A stretch of 64,000 nucleotides of DNA from CALOCY01 sp942491975 (GTDB lineage: Bacteria; Bacteroidota; Bacteroidia; Bacteroidales; Prolixibacteraceae), in NCBI GenBank assembly GCA_942491975.1, contig CALOCY010000004.1, forward strand, positions 2,480,001 to 2,544,000. The letters are read 5' to 3'. This document shows, piece by piece, positions 17,265 through 27,594 of the stretch. Within the stretch, counting starts at the first letter, position 1. Each line of letters starts with the position of its first letter. Below the pieces are notes generated by a model, which saw only the letters and a program-made list of their open reading frames with translations, was not told the origin of the DNA and searched no databases. A program made the position numbers and the translations under genes.

Positions 17265-17837
17265 CTATTTTCCTCCTATATTTTTAGGTTCAGCCTCAGA
17301 TATTTTCTGAGGATAGATCTTTCTGATCGCTTTTTGCTGTTCTCTTTCCAGATTATCGTAAGGTTTGCCAAACTCACTTCTTGCCAACTCATTCCTTAGT
17401 TCATTAATTGCAGCCAAAAGTTCATTCTGAACTTTCAGGTACATATAATATTGTGTCCCAAGGTCATTTCGCAATGATATCACCCCTTTTGTGATAGGCA
17501 CTTCACCGAAAAATTCAACATACTCTATTTTTTTCTCCGGTAGTGTCTCTTTATCATTCGGATTGGCAAGAAATTCTTTGGTTTTCTCACGTAAATCTTC
17601 CACACGGCATGGTTCTCCCTTAACCATCAACTGGTTATGTTGATTAACCAACACAGAGAACACGTTCCTGTCTTTAATCGGAGGCGGGTCTGGTTGATCT
17701 TCACTTATATAAGGAGGGAGACGTCGCTCAAGGCCACTATCCACGTCCATTGTAGTGGTTACCAGGAAAAAGATCAATAGCATAAAGGCAATATCAGCCA
17801 ATGATGCAGAAGGTATTTCCGGTATTTTTCTAGCCAT
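17265..17837 (-). CDS. exbD: ExbD/TolR-family proton-channel protein (first copy)
   Basis: The 190-residue protein begins MARKIPEIPSASLADIAFMLLIFFLVTTTMDVDSG, with the membrane-helix Asp at residue 15. A longer periplasmic part follows, containing a charged segment not present in the second copy. Two dissimilar ExbD proteins paired with one ExbB is a recurrent Bacteroidota arrangement. It is 43 bases after the four-helix membrane protein gene and 2 bases before the second exbD. Confidence 0.9.
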   Translation of the reverse strand: MARKIPEIPSASLADIAFMLLIFFLVTTTMDVDSGLERRLPPYISEDQPDPPPIKDRNVFSVLVNQHNQLMVKGEPCRVEDLREKTKEFLANPNDKETLPEKKIEYVEFFGEVPITKGVISLRNDLGTQYYMYLKVQNELLAAINELRNELARSEFGKPYDNLEREQQKAIRKIYPQKISEAEPKNIGGK

Positions 17838-17880
17838 AATAAAAAAACCTAAATTATATAACGGGAAGAATCCCGGTTAA

Positions 17881-18336
17881 CTAACGTTTTACTAATCTTG
17901 AAACAGATGCCCAAATGGTAGCCCCTATTGCTGCAAAAAGAAGCAGATAGGTACTCCAGATAGCTGTTCCAATCCATCTAGCTTTTGAAGGTGTTAAAGT
18001 ACCTTCAGCAATCATATCTGATGCAGTCTTTGAATCCGGGATAAAATCCGAAGCAAAGCTATAGGCAAGTACAATCACAACTGCAATTACTCCCAATGAT
18101 ATCAGTGCTTTTTTAAGGTTTTGCGGATTCCTCACGATATTAATTACCGAGAAGACAATGGCCAAACCGGCACATGCAATCAAAAGAAAATATACCCAGT
18201 TGAGGTTCAGTTCAACCAATGAATGATCACCTGCATCTATTGCATCGATATTCGACATAAGGATGATCATCAATATAGCTGATACTGCCATCAGTACTGC
18301 CAATACAATTGTTAATGTTTTACTGAGTTTATTCAT
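17881..18336 (-). CDS. Small integral membrane protein of the ExbB/ExbD operon, function unknown
   Basis: I do not recognise a named family. The 151-residue protein shows four hydrophobic segments (about residues 8-28, 47-66, 79-95 and 126-147) with a polar loop between the third and fourth (SDFIPDSKTASDMIAEGTLTPSKARW). It lies 8 bases downstream of the ExbB-like gene and upstream of two exbD genes, so it is probably an accessory subunit or regulator of the motor. Confidence 0.7.
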   Translation of the reverse strand: MNKLSKTLTIVLAVLMAVSAILMIILMSNIDAIDAGDHSLVELNLNWVYFLLIACAGLAIVFSVINIVRNPQNLKKALISLGVIAVVIVLAYSFASDFIPDSKTASDMIAEGTLTPSKARWIGTAIWSTYLLLFAAIGATIWASVSRLVKR

Positions 18337-18344
18337 GGAAATAA

Positions 18345-19169
18345 TTATTTTTTAAGATTGTGTTTTACCAACAGGTCAAGAAGAGAGATTGAAGCGTCTT
18401 CCATATTGTTAACGATACCATCAATCTTAGCCACACAGTAGTTGTAGAAAATTTGAAGAATAATTGCCACAATCAAACCCGATACGGTTGTAATCAATGC
18501 AATTTTAATACCGTGTGCAACAAGTGAAGGACTGATATCTCCAGCAACTTCAATAGCGTCGAATGCTTCAATCATACCAATCACTGTTCCCATGAACCCA
18601 AGCATAGGGGCAAGTGCAATGAACAGGGCGATCCAGCTTAAGCCTTTTTCAAGCAACCCGGCCTGAACACCACCGTAAGCAACGATTGATTTTTCAACAA
18701 CTTCAATACCTTCTTCAGATCTGTCAAGACCCTGATAGAAAATACTGGCTACAGGACCGCGTGTATCACGACATACCTCTTTTGCAGCTTCGATACCACC
18801 ATTTTCAAGGGCATTCTCAACGTTTGCCAACAATTTTTTGGTGTTCGAAGTAGAAAGGTTCAGGTAAATAACCCTTTCAACAGCAAGTGCCAACCCAAGA
18901 ATTAAACAGATCAGTACAAATGACATGAACTCAGGTCCGCCATCGATAAAGTTCTTTTTAATTTGACTGTGAAGAGATTTTCCCTCTTCAGCTTCAGCTG
19001 CAACTTCCTCTTCCGGATCAACGGTAAGATCGGCTGCTTCTTCTGTCGCATTGTCTTGTGTTGTAACTTCTTCAGTAGCATCTTCTGTCTGATCCTGAGC
19101 TACAACATTCATAGATGCCCCAAACGTAAGCATCCCCAAAACTGCTATTAACGCAAATAGTCTTTTCAT
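18345..19169 (-). CDS. exbB: MotA/TolQ/ExbB-family proton channel protein with exported acidic N-terminal extension
   Basis: The 274-residue protein starts with a signal-peptide-like segment (MKRLFALIAVLGMLTFGASMNVVAQ), followed by about 40 residues very rich in Glu, Asp and Thr. Next come three membrane helices at about residues 80-100, 178-200 and 222-245. The second is LSWIALFIALAPMLGFMGTVIGMIEAF, the ExbB/TolQ signature. The exported acidic extension is absent from E. coli ExbB but occurs in Bacteroidota and some proteobacterial homologues. It is the first protein gene of the operon and lies 65 bases downstream of tRNA-Ser. Confidence 0.92.
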   Translation of the reverse strand: MKRLFALIAVLGMLTFGASMNVVAQDQTEDATEEVTTQDNATEEAADLTVDPEEEVAAEAEEGKSLHSQIKKNFIDGGPEFMSFVLICLILGLALAVERVIYLNLSTSNTKKLLANVENALENGGIEAAKEVCRDTRGPVASIFYQGLDRSEEGIEVVEKSIVAYGGVQAGLLEKGLSWIALFIALAPMLGFMGTVIGMIEAFDAIEVAGDISPSLVAHGIKIALITTVSGLIVAIILQIFYNYCVAKIDGIVNNMEDASISLLDLLVKHNLKK

Positions 19170-19234
19170 TTTGAATTAAATTTTGATTAACAATTTTTCC
19201 GTTTCTCTCTTTTTTAATGCTTTGAAATTATTTG

Positions 19235-19322
19235 CGGAGAGAGAGGGATTCGAACCCTCGGTACGGTTTCGCCGTACACACGCTTTCCAGGCGTGCCAGT
19301 TCAACCACTCCTGCACCTCTCC
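19235..19322 (-). tRNA. tRNA-Ser (anticodon GGA)
   Basis: Read on the minus strand this 88-nt gene folds as a class II tRNA. The acceptor GGAGAGG (19322-19316) pairs with TCTCTCC (ending 19236), with discriminator G at 19235. The anticodon loop CTGGAAA gives GGA, the variable arm GTACGGCGAAACCGTAC is long, and the T arm is GAGGG-TTCGAAT-CCCTC. The 3' CCA is not encoded. Identity is Ser from the anticodon and the long variable arm. Confidence 0.97.
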
Positions 19323-19388
19323 AAACATGTAAAAAGTGCGATTTTTCAGGGTTCCAAATTACAAAAAAAAAGTGAAAAACAAATAGGG

Positions 19389-20420
19389 CTATAGACTTAT
19401 TTCCCCGTTTAGGCTCTTATTTAAACGTATCCTGACCTCTTCCTGATTAAGATACTGTCCAAATAAAAACATCATTTTAGTTACGGCAGCCTCTGTTGTA
19501 ATGTCGTATCCGCTTATTACTCCCGCCTTAAGAAGGTCAAGGCTCGTTTCATACTGCCCCATGTGTACTGTCCCCCCTTCACACTGTGTGACATTGAGGA
19601 TAATAATCCCTTTTTGTATTGCTTTTTGTATTGAGTCAATAAACCAGGGCCGGGTAGGGACATTCCCCGAACCAAAAGATTCAAGGATAACCCCTTTTAG
19701 ATCAGGGGCATTCAGTATCGCATCAACAACATTCTTATTTATGCCGGGAAATATCTTCAGTATGGCCACATTATTATCAAAAGAGGTGTTAATTTTTAAC
19801 GGGCCGTCATTTTTAGGGCGGCTGATAAATTCAGAGTGATACTGTATCTCAATTCCGGCACGGGCCAAAAGCGGATAGTTCTCCGATCCAAAAGCGCTGA
19901 ATTGTTCTGAGTTATGTTTGGTTGTGCGGTTTCCCCTGAAGAGCTGAAAATCGAAATAGACAGAGACTTCGGGGACAATGGCCGTGCCATCTTCATATTT
20001 TGCTGCAGCTATTTCAATGGCTGTAATAAGGTTCTCTTTCCCATCGGTACGGATCATTCCTATAGGTAACTGAGACCCGGTAAGTATAACCGGTTTTTCC
20101 AGGTTTTCTAACATGAAGCTTAATGCTGATGCCGTATACGACATGGTATCGGTGCCATGAAGGATAACAAAGCCATCGTATGAATCGTAATTTTGGTGAA
20201 TCGTTTGAGCCAGCTCACCCCATGTTTTAAGTGACACATTTGATGAATCAACAAGCGGGTCAAATATGATGGTATCAATTTGGTATCCAAACTCATTCAG
20301 TTCAGGAACCTCTTCTATAATCTGATCAAAATTAAACGGTACAAGCGTCCCGGTATCCGGTTTCTGAACCATTCCAATGGTACCCCCGGTGTAAATGAGT
20401 AATATAGACGGTGTCTTCAC
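19389..20420 (-). CDS. ansA: Type I (cytoplasmic) L-asparaginase
   Basis: The 343-residue protein has both asparaginase active-site signatures: IYTGGTIGM at the N-terminus with the nucleophilic Thr, and GFVILHGTDTMSYTASALSFML near residues 83-104 with the Thr-Asp pair. No signal peptide is seen, so the cytoplasmic type I class is favoured. It hydrolyses asparagine to aspartate and ammonia. It lies upstream of tRNA-Ser and the ExbB operon, downstream of tatD on the same strand. Confidence 0.93.
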   Translation of the reverse strand: MKTPSILLIYTGGTIGMVQKPDTGTLVPFNFDQIIEEVPELNEFGYQIDTIIFDPLVDSSNVSLKTWGELAQTIHQNYDSYDGFVILHGTDTMSYTASALSFMLENLEKPVILTGSQLPIGMIRTDGKENLITAIEIAAAKYEDGTAIVPEVSVYFDFQLFRGNRTTKHNSEQFSAFGSENYPLLARAGIEIQYHSEFISRPKNDGPLKINTSFDNNVAILKIFPGINKNVVDAILNAPDLKGVILESFGSGNVPTRPWFIDSIQKAIQKGIIILNVTQCEGGTVHMGQYETSLDLLKAGVISGYDITTEAAVTKMMFLFGQYLNQEEVRIRLNKSLNGEISL

Positions 20421-20471
20421 GTTCGTTTTTGTTTTTAGCGGATAAAATTACAGCTATTTTTTAAAATCATA

Positions 20472-20502
20472 CCCCCTGAAGGTTTTGAAAACCTTCAGGG
20501 GG
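20472..20502. repeat. Perfect 31-bp palindrome between tatD and ansA
   Basis: CCCCCTGAAGGTTTT (20472-20486), a single central G, then AAAACCTTCAGGGGG (20488-20502). There is no strong T-run on either side. A palindrome of the same architecture lies at 44916-44948, so this may be a REP-like dispersed palindrome; a role as a weak terminator of tatD is also possible. Confidence 0.7.
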
Positions 20503-20519
20503 GTAATTCTCCAACTAAA

Positions 20520-21284
20520 TTAAATCTTAAATAGCTTCTCCGCATTTCGCATAGTAATAGCAGCTACTTCTTCTGCAGGAATTTCATGTAAATCAGCTAC
20601 TTTCTCTAAGATATGAATAAGGTATGCACTTTCGTTACGTTTACCCCTGAATGGCACCGGGGCAAGGTAGGGTGAATCGGTTTCGAGTAGCAAATGTTCG
20701 AGATTAATCTCGCGGATTACCTTGTCAACGCCCGCATTTTTGAAGGTAACAATTCCGTTAACCCCAATTTTAAATCCCATCTCAGTAACCTGTCGGGCCT
20801 GTTCTATGTTCCCGGTGAAACTGTGAAAAACCCCGGTCAGATTTTCATCAAGTTCCTGCACAAGCACCTCAATGGTCTCATCAAATGAATCCCTTACATG
20901 GATAACAACCGGCAACAGGTACTCTTTAGCCCATTTTAATTGCTGCCGAAAAACCGTTTTCTGTTCTTCCAAAAATGTTGTGTCCCAGTAAAGATCAATA
21001 CCGATTTCACCAATCCCGATAAACTGCTGTTTCTTGAGCCAGAACGCTATCTGCTTTAATTCGTCTTCATAATCCTCTTTTACCGATGTAGGGTGCAACC
21101 CTACCAATGGATAGCAAATATCCGGGTAGGCATCGGCAAGATCAAGCATACTTTTAATAGAAGAGCCGTCAACATTGGGAAGGATAATTTTTTTTACCCC
21201 GTTATCAAATGCCCGTTGAATAACCTCATCGATATCGTGAGAAAACTCATCTAAAAAAATATGGGAATGGGTATCAATCAGCAT
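20520..21284 (-). CDS. TatD-family metal-dependent hydrolase/DNase
   Basis: The start chosen is the ATG at 21284, giving MLIDTHSHIFLDEF with the metal-binding His pair of the family at the N-terminus; an in-frame ATG at 21308 would add eight residues. The protein is 254 residues from this start. Other metal-site marks are IGEIGIDLYWDTTF near residue 95, VVIHVRDSFDE near 128, GVFHSFTG near 152 and LLETDSPYLAPVP near 203. TatD proteins are TIM-barrel hydrolases with 3'-5' nuclease activity. It precedes ansA by 100 bases. Confidence 0.93.
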   Translation of the reverse strand: MLIDTHSHIFLDEFSHDIDEVIQRAFDNGVKKIILPNVDGSSIKSMLDLADAYPDICYPLVGLHPTSVKEDYEDELKQIAFWLKKQQFIGIGEIGIDLYWDTTFLEEQKTVFRQQLKWAKEYLLPVVIHVRDSFDETIEVLVQELDENLTGVFHSFTGNIEQARQVTEMGFKIGVNGIVTFKNAGVDKVIREINLEHLLLETDSPYLAPVPFRGKRNESAYLIHILEKVADLHEIPAEEVAAITMRNAEKLFKI

Positions 21285-21342
21285 GAAAAAATGCATTTTT
21301 ATTTTCAAAAGTAATAAAACCTCAACAGATCACCGGATATTA

Positions 21343-21365
21343 CCTGCCTGAATTGTTCAGGCAGG
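21343..21365. repeat. Perfect 10-bp hairpin
   Basis: CCTGCCTGAA (21343-21352), loop TTG, TTCAGGCAGG (21356-21365). It lies between the gdh terminator and tatD. With no T-run it is not an obvious terminator. Confidence 0.6.
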
Positions 21366-21377
21366 AATGCCAGACAA

Positions 21378-21405
21378 AAAAGGGTGTCCAGAAGAACACC
21401 CTTTT
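21378..21405 (-). terminator. Rho-independent terminator after the first glutamate dehydrogenase gene
   Basis: On the minus strand AAAAGGGTGT pairs with ACACCCTTTT (21396-21405 and 21378-21387), continuing into TTTTTT, 25 bases past the gene's stop codon. Confidence 0.85.
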
Positions 21406-21429
21406 GATATATTAATATGCGAAAAAAGA

Positions 21430-22767
<1,338 letters not shown>

Positions 22768-22814
22768 GCTTTGGTATATTAATATTAGTGTTTAAAATGT
22801 TAAAAAATCATGTC

Positions 22815-22843
22815 AAAGGTAAAGTTTTCCTCTTTTTTGCAAG
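22815..22843 (-). promoter_or_regulatory. Predicted promoter of the NAD-type glutamate dehydrogenase gene
   Basis: On the minus strand TTG (22843-22841) is followed after 18 bases by TACCTTTG (22822-22815), a full TAnnTTTG match. The start codon lies about 48 bases downstream. Confidence 0.6.
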
Positions 22844-22993
22844 GGAAAAAGCAAAAAGGCATCATTTTCTTACAACTCAGGAAATGAGCGAATTAGAGAA
22901 AAAATAAACATGTTTTATAGCAGGAAACAGGGGTTTTCTGATTTTTCTCATAATTGTAAAAGTTGAATTTCCAACCTCATCGCCGGTTTTCGG

Positions 22994-23030
22994 TAAAAAA
23001 GGGGTTCGTTGCTCCATCAACCAACCCCTT
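22994..23030 (-). terminator. Rho-independent terminator after the second glutamate dehydrogenase gene
   Basis: On the minus strand AAGGGGTT (23030-23023) pairs with AACCCCTT (23006-22999), followed by a run of T. It lies 22 bases beyond the stop codon at 23052, so the two gdh genes are separate transcription units. Confidence 0.85.
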
Positions 23031-23051
23031 ATGGTGTATCAAATCATTTTA

Positions 23052-24410
23052 TTATACGAGTCCCTGGGCAATCATTGAATCGGCTACTTTAACAAAACCT
23101 CCGATATTGGCCCCTTTTTGATAGTTGATATATCCATCCTCTTCTTCCCCGTATTTCACACACAGTTTATGGATCTCATCCATAATCCGGCGCAGTTTTA
23201 TATCCACTTTTTTACGTGTCCATCTTGTGTGTGTTGCGTTTTGCGACATCTCCAGACCCGATACGGCAACACCTCCGGCATTCCCGGCCTTACTTGGACC
23301 ATACAGAATTTTATGTTTCAGATAGAGGTTTATTGCCTCTGGTGTTGATGACATATTTGACCCCTCCGAAACACAAATGCAACCTCCCTGAATGAGGTTT
23401 TGGGCATCCTCTTCATTAATTTCATTCTCGGTAGCCGACGGAAGGGCGATATCGCATTTGATGCTCCACGGCCTAAACCCTTCATAGTATTTGGCTCCGG
23501 GAAACTTGTTGACATACTCTTTTATCCTGCCCCGCTTATCGTTTTTCAATACTTTCACATACTTCAGTTTTTCATTATCAATGCCCTCCGGATCGTGAAT
23601 AAATCCGTTAGAGTCAGACAGTGTAACCACTTTCCCCTCCAGCTCATTGACTTTTTCAACAGTAAACTGAGCCACATTCCCCGATCCCGAAACAGCAACA
23701 ATTTTACCTTTAAGGCTATCGCCCCGATGTGCAAGCATCTCTTGTGTAAAATATACGTTGCCGTAACCTGTTGCTTCAGGACGGATGTTACTCCCCCCCC
23801 AATTGGTGTTCTTTCCGGTAAGGGCACCGGTAAACTCGTTACGCAGCTTTTTATATTGTCCGAAAAGGAATCCGATCTCACGCCCGCCCACACCAATATC
23901 ACCGGCAGGCACATCGGTATACGGGCCTATATGACGTTGCAGTTCAGCCATAAATGCCTGGCAAAAACGCATCACTTCGGCATCCGATTTATCTTTGGGA
24001 TCGAAATCAGAACCCCCTTTACCACCACCCAGCGGAAGGCCGGTAAGGCTGTTTTTAAATACCTGTTCGAAAGCCAGGAATTTTAAAATCCCCAGGTTCA
24101 CTGACGGGTGAAAGCGTAACCCCCCCTTGTAGGGGCCAATGGCACTGTTCATTTCAACCCGGAACCCGCGGTTGACATGTATTTTTCCGGCATCATCCAT
24201 CCAGGGAACCCTGAACATGATAATCCGTTCGGGTTCAGCAATACGTTCCAATACCTGCATTGAGATGTAATGCGGATTTTTGAGCAAAAAAGGCGCTAAC
24301 GATTCTGTCACCTCATGAACCGCCTGATGAAACTCCCGCTCACCGGGATCACGAGACGTAATTTTTTCCATAAAATAGTTGAAAAATTGTTCGGGTGTTT
24401 TAATCAACAT
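23052..24410 (-). CDS. gdhA: Glutamate dehydrogenase, NADP-type cofactor signature
   Basis: This 452-residue paralogue is clearly related to the neighbouring copy throughout (RVPW, NSAIGPYKGGLRFHPSV, GGGKGGSDF and VPAGDIGVGGREIGFLFGQYK blocks are shared). Its nucleotide site differs: VSGSGNVAQ with Ser243 and LSDSNGF with Ser267-Asn268. This resembles the NADP-linked E. coli enzyme. The F-to-S and P-to-S positions are those shown by mutagenesis of the Clostridium enzyme to switch specificity. It is predicted to assimilate ammonia with NADPH. Confidence 0.88.
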   Translation of the reverse strand: MLIKTPEQFFNYFMEKITSRDPGEREFHQAVHEVTESLAPFLLKNPHYISMQVLERIAEPERIIMFRVPWMDDAGKIHVNRGFRVEMNSAIGPYKGGLRFHPSVNLGILKFLAFEQVFKNSLTGLPLGGGKGGSDFDPKDKSDAEVMRFCQAFMAELQRHIGPYTDVPAGDIGVGGREIGFLFGQYKKLRNEFTGALTGKNTNWGGSNIRPEATGYGNVYFTQEMLAHRGDSLKGKIVAVSGSGNVAQFTVEKVNELEGKVVTLSDSNGFIHDPEGIDNEKLKYVKVLKNDKRGRIKEYVNKFPGAKYYEGFRPWSIKCDIALPSATENEINEEDAQNLIQGGCICVSEGSNMSSTPEAINLYLKHKILYGPSKAGNAGGVAVSGLEMSQNATHTRWTRKKVDIKLRRIMDEIHKLCVKYGEEEDGYINYQKGANIGGFVKVADSMIAQGLV

Positions 24411-24642
24411 AGCGATGGTTTTTAATTAACAGAGTGTTTGTTTGAATATGATTTACTATACGTTACGCAAAACCGAATAAGGGGTTATGGTATATTTTAA
24501 AAAACAAAACTGATACACAATATGTTTGATCGTTCTCTCATGTTTTTATTTCAAAAAGAGTATCGGCCTGGTGTAAATTGTTTTTCCTCTCTTTTTTAAA
24601 ACTTTGGATGAAAAAAAAACATGTTCATTTCATCGAAATTGC

Positions 24643-24650
24643 TAATTTTG
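24643..24650 (+). promoter_or_regulatory. Predicted -7 element of the leuS promoter
   Basis: TAATTTTG matches TAnnTTTG and lies 39 bases before the leuS start. The -33 position has only a partial match (TGTTC), so the assignment is moderate. Confidence 0.4.
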
Positions 24651-24688
24651 CAGCCTGTATTTCGAACCGAATAACACATTAATATAAA

Positions 24689-27475
24689 ATGGATTATAAT
24701 TTCAGTGCAATTGAAAAAAAATGGCAGCAGTATTGGGAAGAAAACAGTACGTACAACGTTGATGTTGATGCATCGAAACCAAAGTTCTATGTTTTAGATA
24801 TGTTCCCATATCCATCGGGGGCAGGCTTGCATGTAGGACATCCGTTGGGCTATATCGCATCAGACATATACAGCCGCTACAAACGGATGAAAGGATTTAA
24901 CGTGTTGCACCCGATGGGCTACGATGCCTACGGGCTTCCGGCAGAACAGTATGCCATTCAAACCGGGCAGCATCCGGCAATCACCACTGAAAATAACATT
25001 AAACGTTACAGGGAACAGCTCAACAAAATCGGGTTCTCCTACGATTGGGACCGTGAAGTGAGGACATGTGACCCGAAGTATTACCACTGGACACAGTGGG
25101 TTTTTCTGCAACTGTTTAAGCACTATTTCAACAACGATACAGCAAAAGCCGACCCTATTGAAAAACTGGTTGCAGCCTTTGAAACCACCGGTACAGCCGA
25201 TGTAAATGCGGCCTGTGGTGAAGCGTTGTCGTTTACCGCCGAAGCTTGGAAGGGTATGAGCGAAAAAGAGCAGCACGATGTGCTGATGAACTATCGCCTG
25301 GCCTATTTGGCCGATACAATGGTAAATTGGTGCCCGGCATTGGGTACGGTGCTGGCCAACGATGAGGTAAAAGAGGGGTTTTCGGTACGTGGCGGACACC
25401 CTGTTGAACAGAAAAAGATGAAGCAGTGGTCGTTGCGTGTTTCTGCCTATGCCAGCCGTTTGCTTGACGGGCTGGATAACATTGACTGGTCAGAATCGTT
25501 GAAAGAGGTACAAAAAAACTGGATTGGTTGCTCCGAGGGGGCTGACATGCTTTTTAAAGTAAAAGATTCGGATGTAGGCATGAAAATTTTTACCACCCGT
25601 GCCGACACGGTTTTTGGGGTAACTTTTATGGTATTGGCCCCCGAAAGTGAGTTGGTTGACCAACTCACAACATGGGGGCAGAAAGAAGAGGTAAAAGCGT
25701 ATATCGAAGCAGCTAAAAAACGCACCGAACGTGAACGCATGACCGATGTGAAACGTGTGACAGGGGTATTCACCGGCACGTATGCCATCAATCCGTTAAG
25801 TGGCGAAGAGATTCCCGTATGGGTAAGCGATTACGTGTTGGCCGGTTACGGCACAGGGGCTATCATGGCAGTACCTGCACATGACACCCGCGACTTTGCA
25901 TTTGCCAAACACTTTGGATTACCTGTTCGTCAGGTGGTAGTGCCTTCAGGCGAAGAGGCATCTGACCCCTCCGGTTGGGACGACTCGAAGGACTCGAAAG
26001 AGGGCACAATGATAAATTCGGGATTCCTGAACGGATTGAGTGTGGTTGATGGCATCCAAAAAACAAAAGAATATATTGAAAGTAAAGAAATCGGGGAGGT
26101 AAAAGTGAACTACCGCCTGCGCGATGCCATATTTAGTCGTCAACGTTACTGGGGCGAACCGTTTCCGGTCTATTTTGACAATGGTGTTGCACGGGCAATG
26201 GATGAAAGCCAACTGCCACTGAAACTGCCCGAAATTGATAAATTCCAGCCTACCGAAGATGGTGAACCACCACTGGGAAGGGCAAAAAACTGGAAAACAG
26301 CAGAAGGATGTCCGATAGAGTTAAGCACTATGCCCGGTTTTGCAGGTTCTTCGGCGTACTATTTGCGTTACATGGACCCACATAACGATAAAGCACTGGT
26401 GTCGAAAGAGGCCAATGAATATTGGCAGGATGTAGACCTCTATATTGGTGGTATTGAACACGCTACCGGACACCTGATCTACTCCCGTTTCTGGAATAAG
26501 TTTCTGTATGATCTGGGGTATGTGTGCAAGGAAGAGCCGTTTAAAAAACTGGTGAACCAGGGGATGATCCAGGGACGTTCTAATTTTGTATACCGCATTG
26601 TAGGCACCAATAAATTTGTATCGTACAATCGGAGAAAAGAGCATGAAACCACCCCCATTCATGTAGATGTAAACATTGTAGAAAACGATGTGCTCGATAC
26701 GGAAAAATTCCGGGAGTGGCGGCCTGAATTTAAGGATGCCGAATTCATTCTTGAAGATGGGAAATATGTTTGTGGATGGGCTGTAGAGAAAATGTCGAAG
26801 TCAATGTTTAATGTGGTAAATCCTGACACTATCATTGAGCGTTACGGTGCCGATACACTGCGCCTGTACGAAATGTTCCTGGGGCCGTTAGAAGCCTCAA
26901 AACCCTGGGATACGAACGGTATAGACGGGGTACATAAATTTTTGCGTAAGCTGTGGAAACTGTTCCACGATAACGACAATAATTTCAGTGTATCGGATGA
27001 AACACCCGCCAATGATGAGTTGAAGGCACTACATAAAGCTATAAAGAAAGCTGAAGAGGACACGTTACGTTTCTCGTTTAATACAACGGTCAGTGCATTT
27101 ATGATTTGTGTAAATGAACTTACTTCGCTGAAATGCAACAAACGTGAAGTACTTGAAAAACTGTTGTTGATTGTGGCCCCGTTTGCCCCACACATTTGTG
27201 AAGAGCTGTGGGAGGCACTGGGCAATACCGGAAGTATTGTTGATGCCGGTTATCCACAATTTAATGAAAAATATTTGCGGGAAAATACGTTTCAGTATCC
27301 TGTATCGTTTAATGGAAAGATGCGGTTTAAGCTAGACCTGCCTGTAGATATGGGTAAAGAGGAGATTGAAAAAACAGTGTTAGCCCACGAGCAGGCACAA
27401 AAATGGATTGATGGGAAGACAATCAGAAAAGTTATTATTGTACCGAAAAAGATCATTAATATCGTAGTTTCGTAA
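24689..27475 (+). CDS. leuS: Leucyl-tRNA synthetase
   Basis: The 928-residue class I synthetase has the HIGH-type motif HVGH at residues 48-51 within PYPSGAGLHVGHPLGY. A CP1 editing insertion carries the Thr-rich segment TTRADTVFGVTFMVLAPE and GYGTGAIMAVPAHDTRD. The KMSKS motif is near residue 703 (EKMSKSMFNVVNPD). The anticodon-binding and C-terminal domains follow. It charges tRNA-Leu in the cytoplasm. It stands alone, divergent from gdhA, and is followed by a large inverted-repeat element. Confidence 0.97.
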   Translation: MDYNFSAIEKKWQQYWEENSTYNVDVDASKPKFYVLDMFPYPSGAGLHVGHPLGYIASDIYSRYKRMKGFNVLHPMGYDAYGLPAEQYAIQTGQHPAITTENNIKRYREQLNKIGFSYDWDREVRTCDPKYYHWTQWVFLQLFKHYFNNDTAKADPIEKLVAAFETTGTADVNAACGEALSFTAEAWKGMSEKEQHDVLMNYRLAYLADTMVNWCPALGTVLANDEVKEGFSVRGGHPVEQKKMKQWSLRVSAYASRLLDGLDNIDWSESLKEVQKNWIGCSEGADMLFKVKDSDVGMKIFTTRADTVFGVTFMVLAPESELVDQLTTWGQKEEVKAYIEAAKKRTERERMTDVKRVTGVFTGTYAINPLSGEEIPVWVSDYVLAGYGTGAIMAVPAHDTRDFAFAKHFGLPVRQVVVPSGEEASDPSGWDDSKDSKEGTMINSGFLNGLSVVDGIQKTKEYIESKEIGEVKVNYRLRDAIFSRQRYWGEPFPVYFDNGVARAMDESQLPLKLPEIDKFQPTEDGEPPLGRAKNWKTAEGCPIELSTMPGFAGSSAYYLRYMDPHNDKALVSKEANEYWQDVDLYIGGIEHATGHLIYSRFWNKFLYDLGYVCKEEPFKKLVNQGMIQGRSNFVYRIVGTNKFVSYNRRKEHETTPIHVDVNIVENDVLDTEKFREWRPEFKDAEFILEDGKYVCGWAVEKMSKSMFNVVNPDTIIERYGADTLRLYEMFLGPLEASKPWDTNGIDGVHKFLRKLWKLFHDNDNNFSVSDETPANDELKALHKAIKKAEEDTLRFSFNTTVSAFMICVNELTSLKCNKREVLEKLLLIVAPFAPHICEELWEALGNTGSIVDAGYPQFNEKYLRENTFQYPVSFNGKMRFKLDLPVDMGKEEIEKTVLAHEQAQKWIDGKTIRKVIIVPKKIINIVVS

Positions 27476-27498
27476 ATTCGAGGTAAAATCCTGAACAG

Positions 27499-27576
27499 AA
27501 GAAGAGGCTGTATCAAAAAGGGTAAAAGTTAAAAACGAGCTTACGATTCTTTTCTTTATTGATACAGCCTCTTCTT
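27499..27576. repeat. 78-bp element with perfect 18-bp terminal inverted repeats (MITE-like; may terminate leuS)
   Basis: AAGAAGAGGCTGTATCAA at 27499-27516 is repeated inverted at 27559-27576, separated by 42 bases and followed by TTTTTT. The GAGGCTGTATCAA ends resemble the termini of some transposase-encoding insertion sequences. A related but truncated sequence begins at 44643. It may be a miniature inverted-repeat element that now also serves as the leuS terminator. Confidence 0.55.
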
Positions 27577-27594
27577 TTTTAGATACGTTATGCT

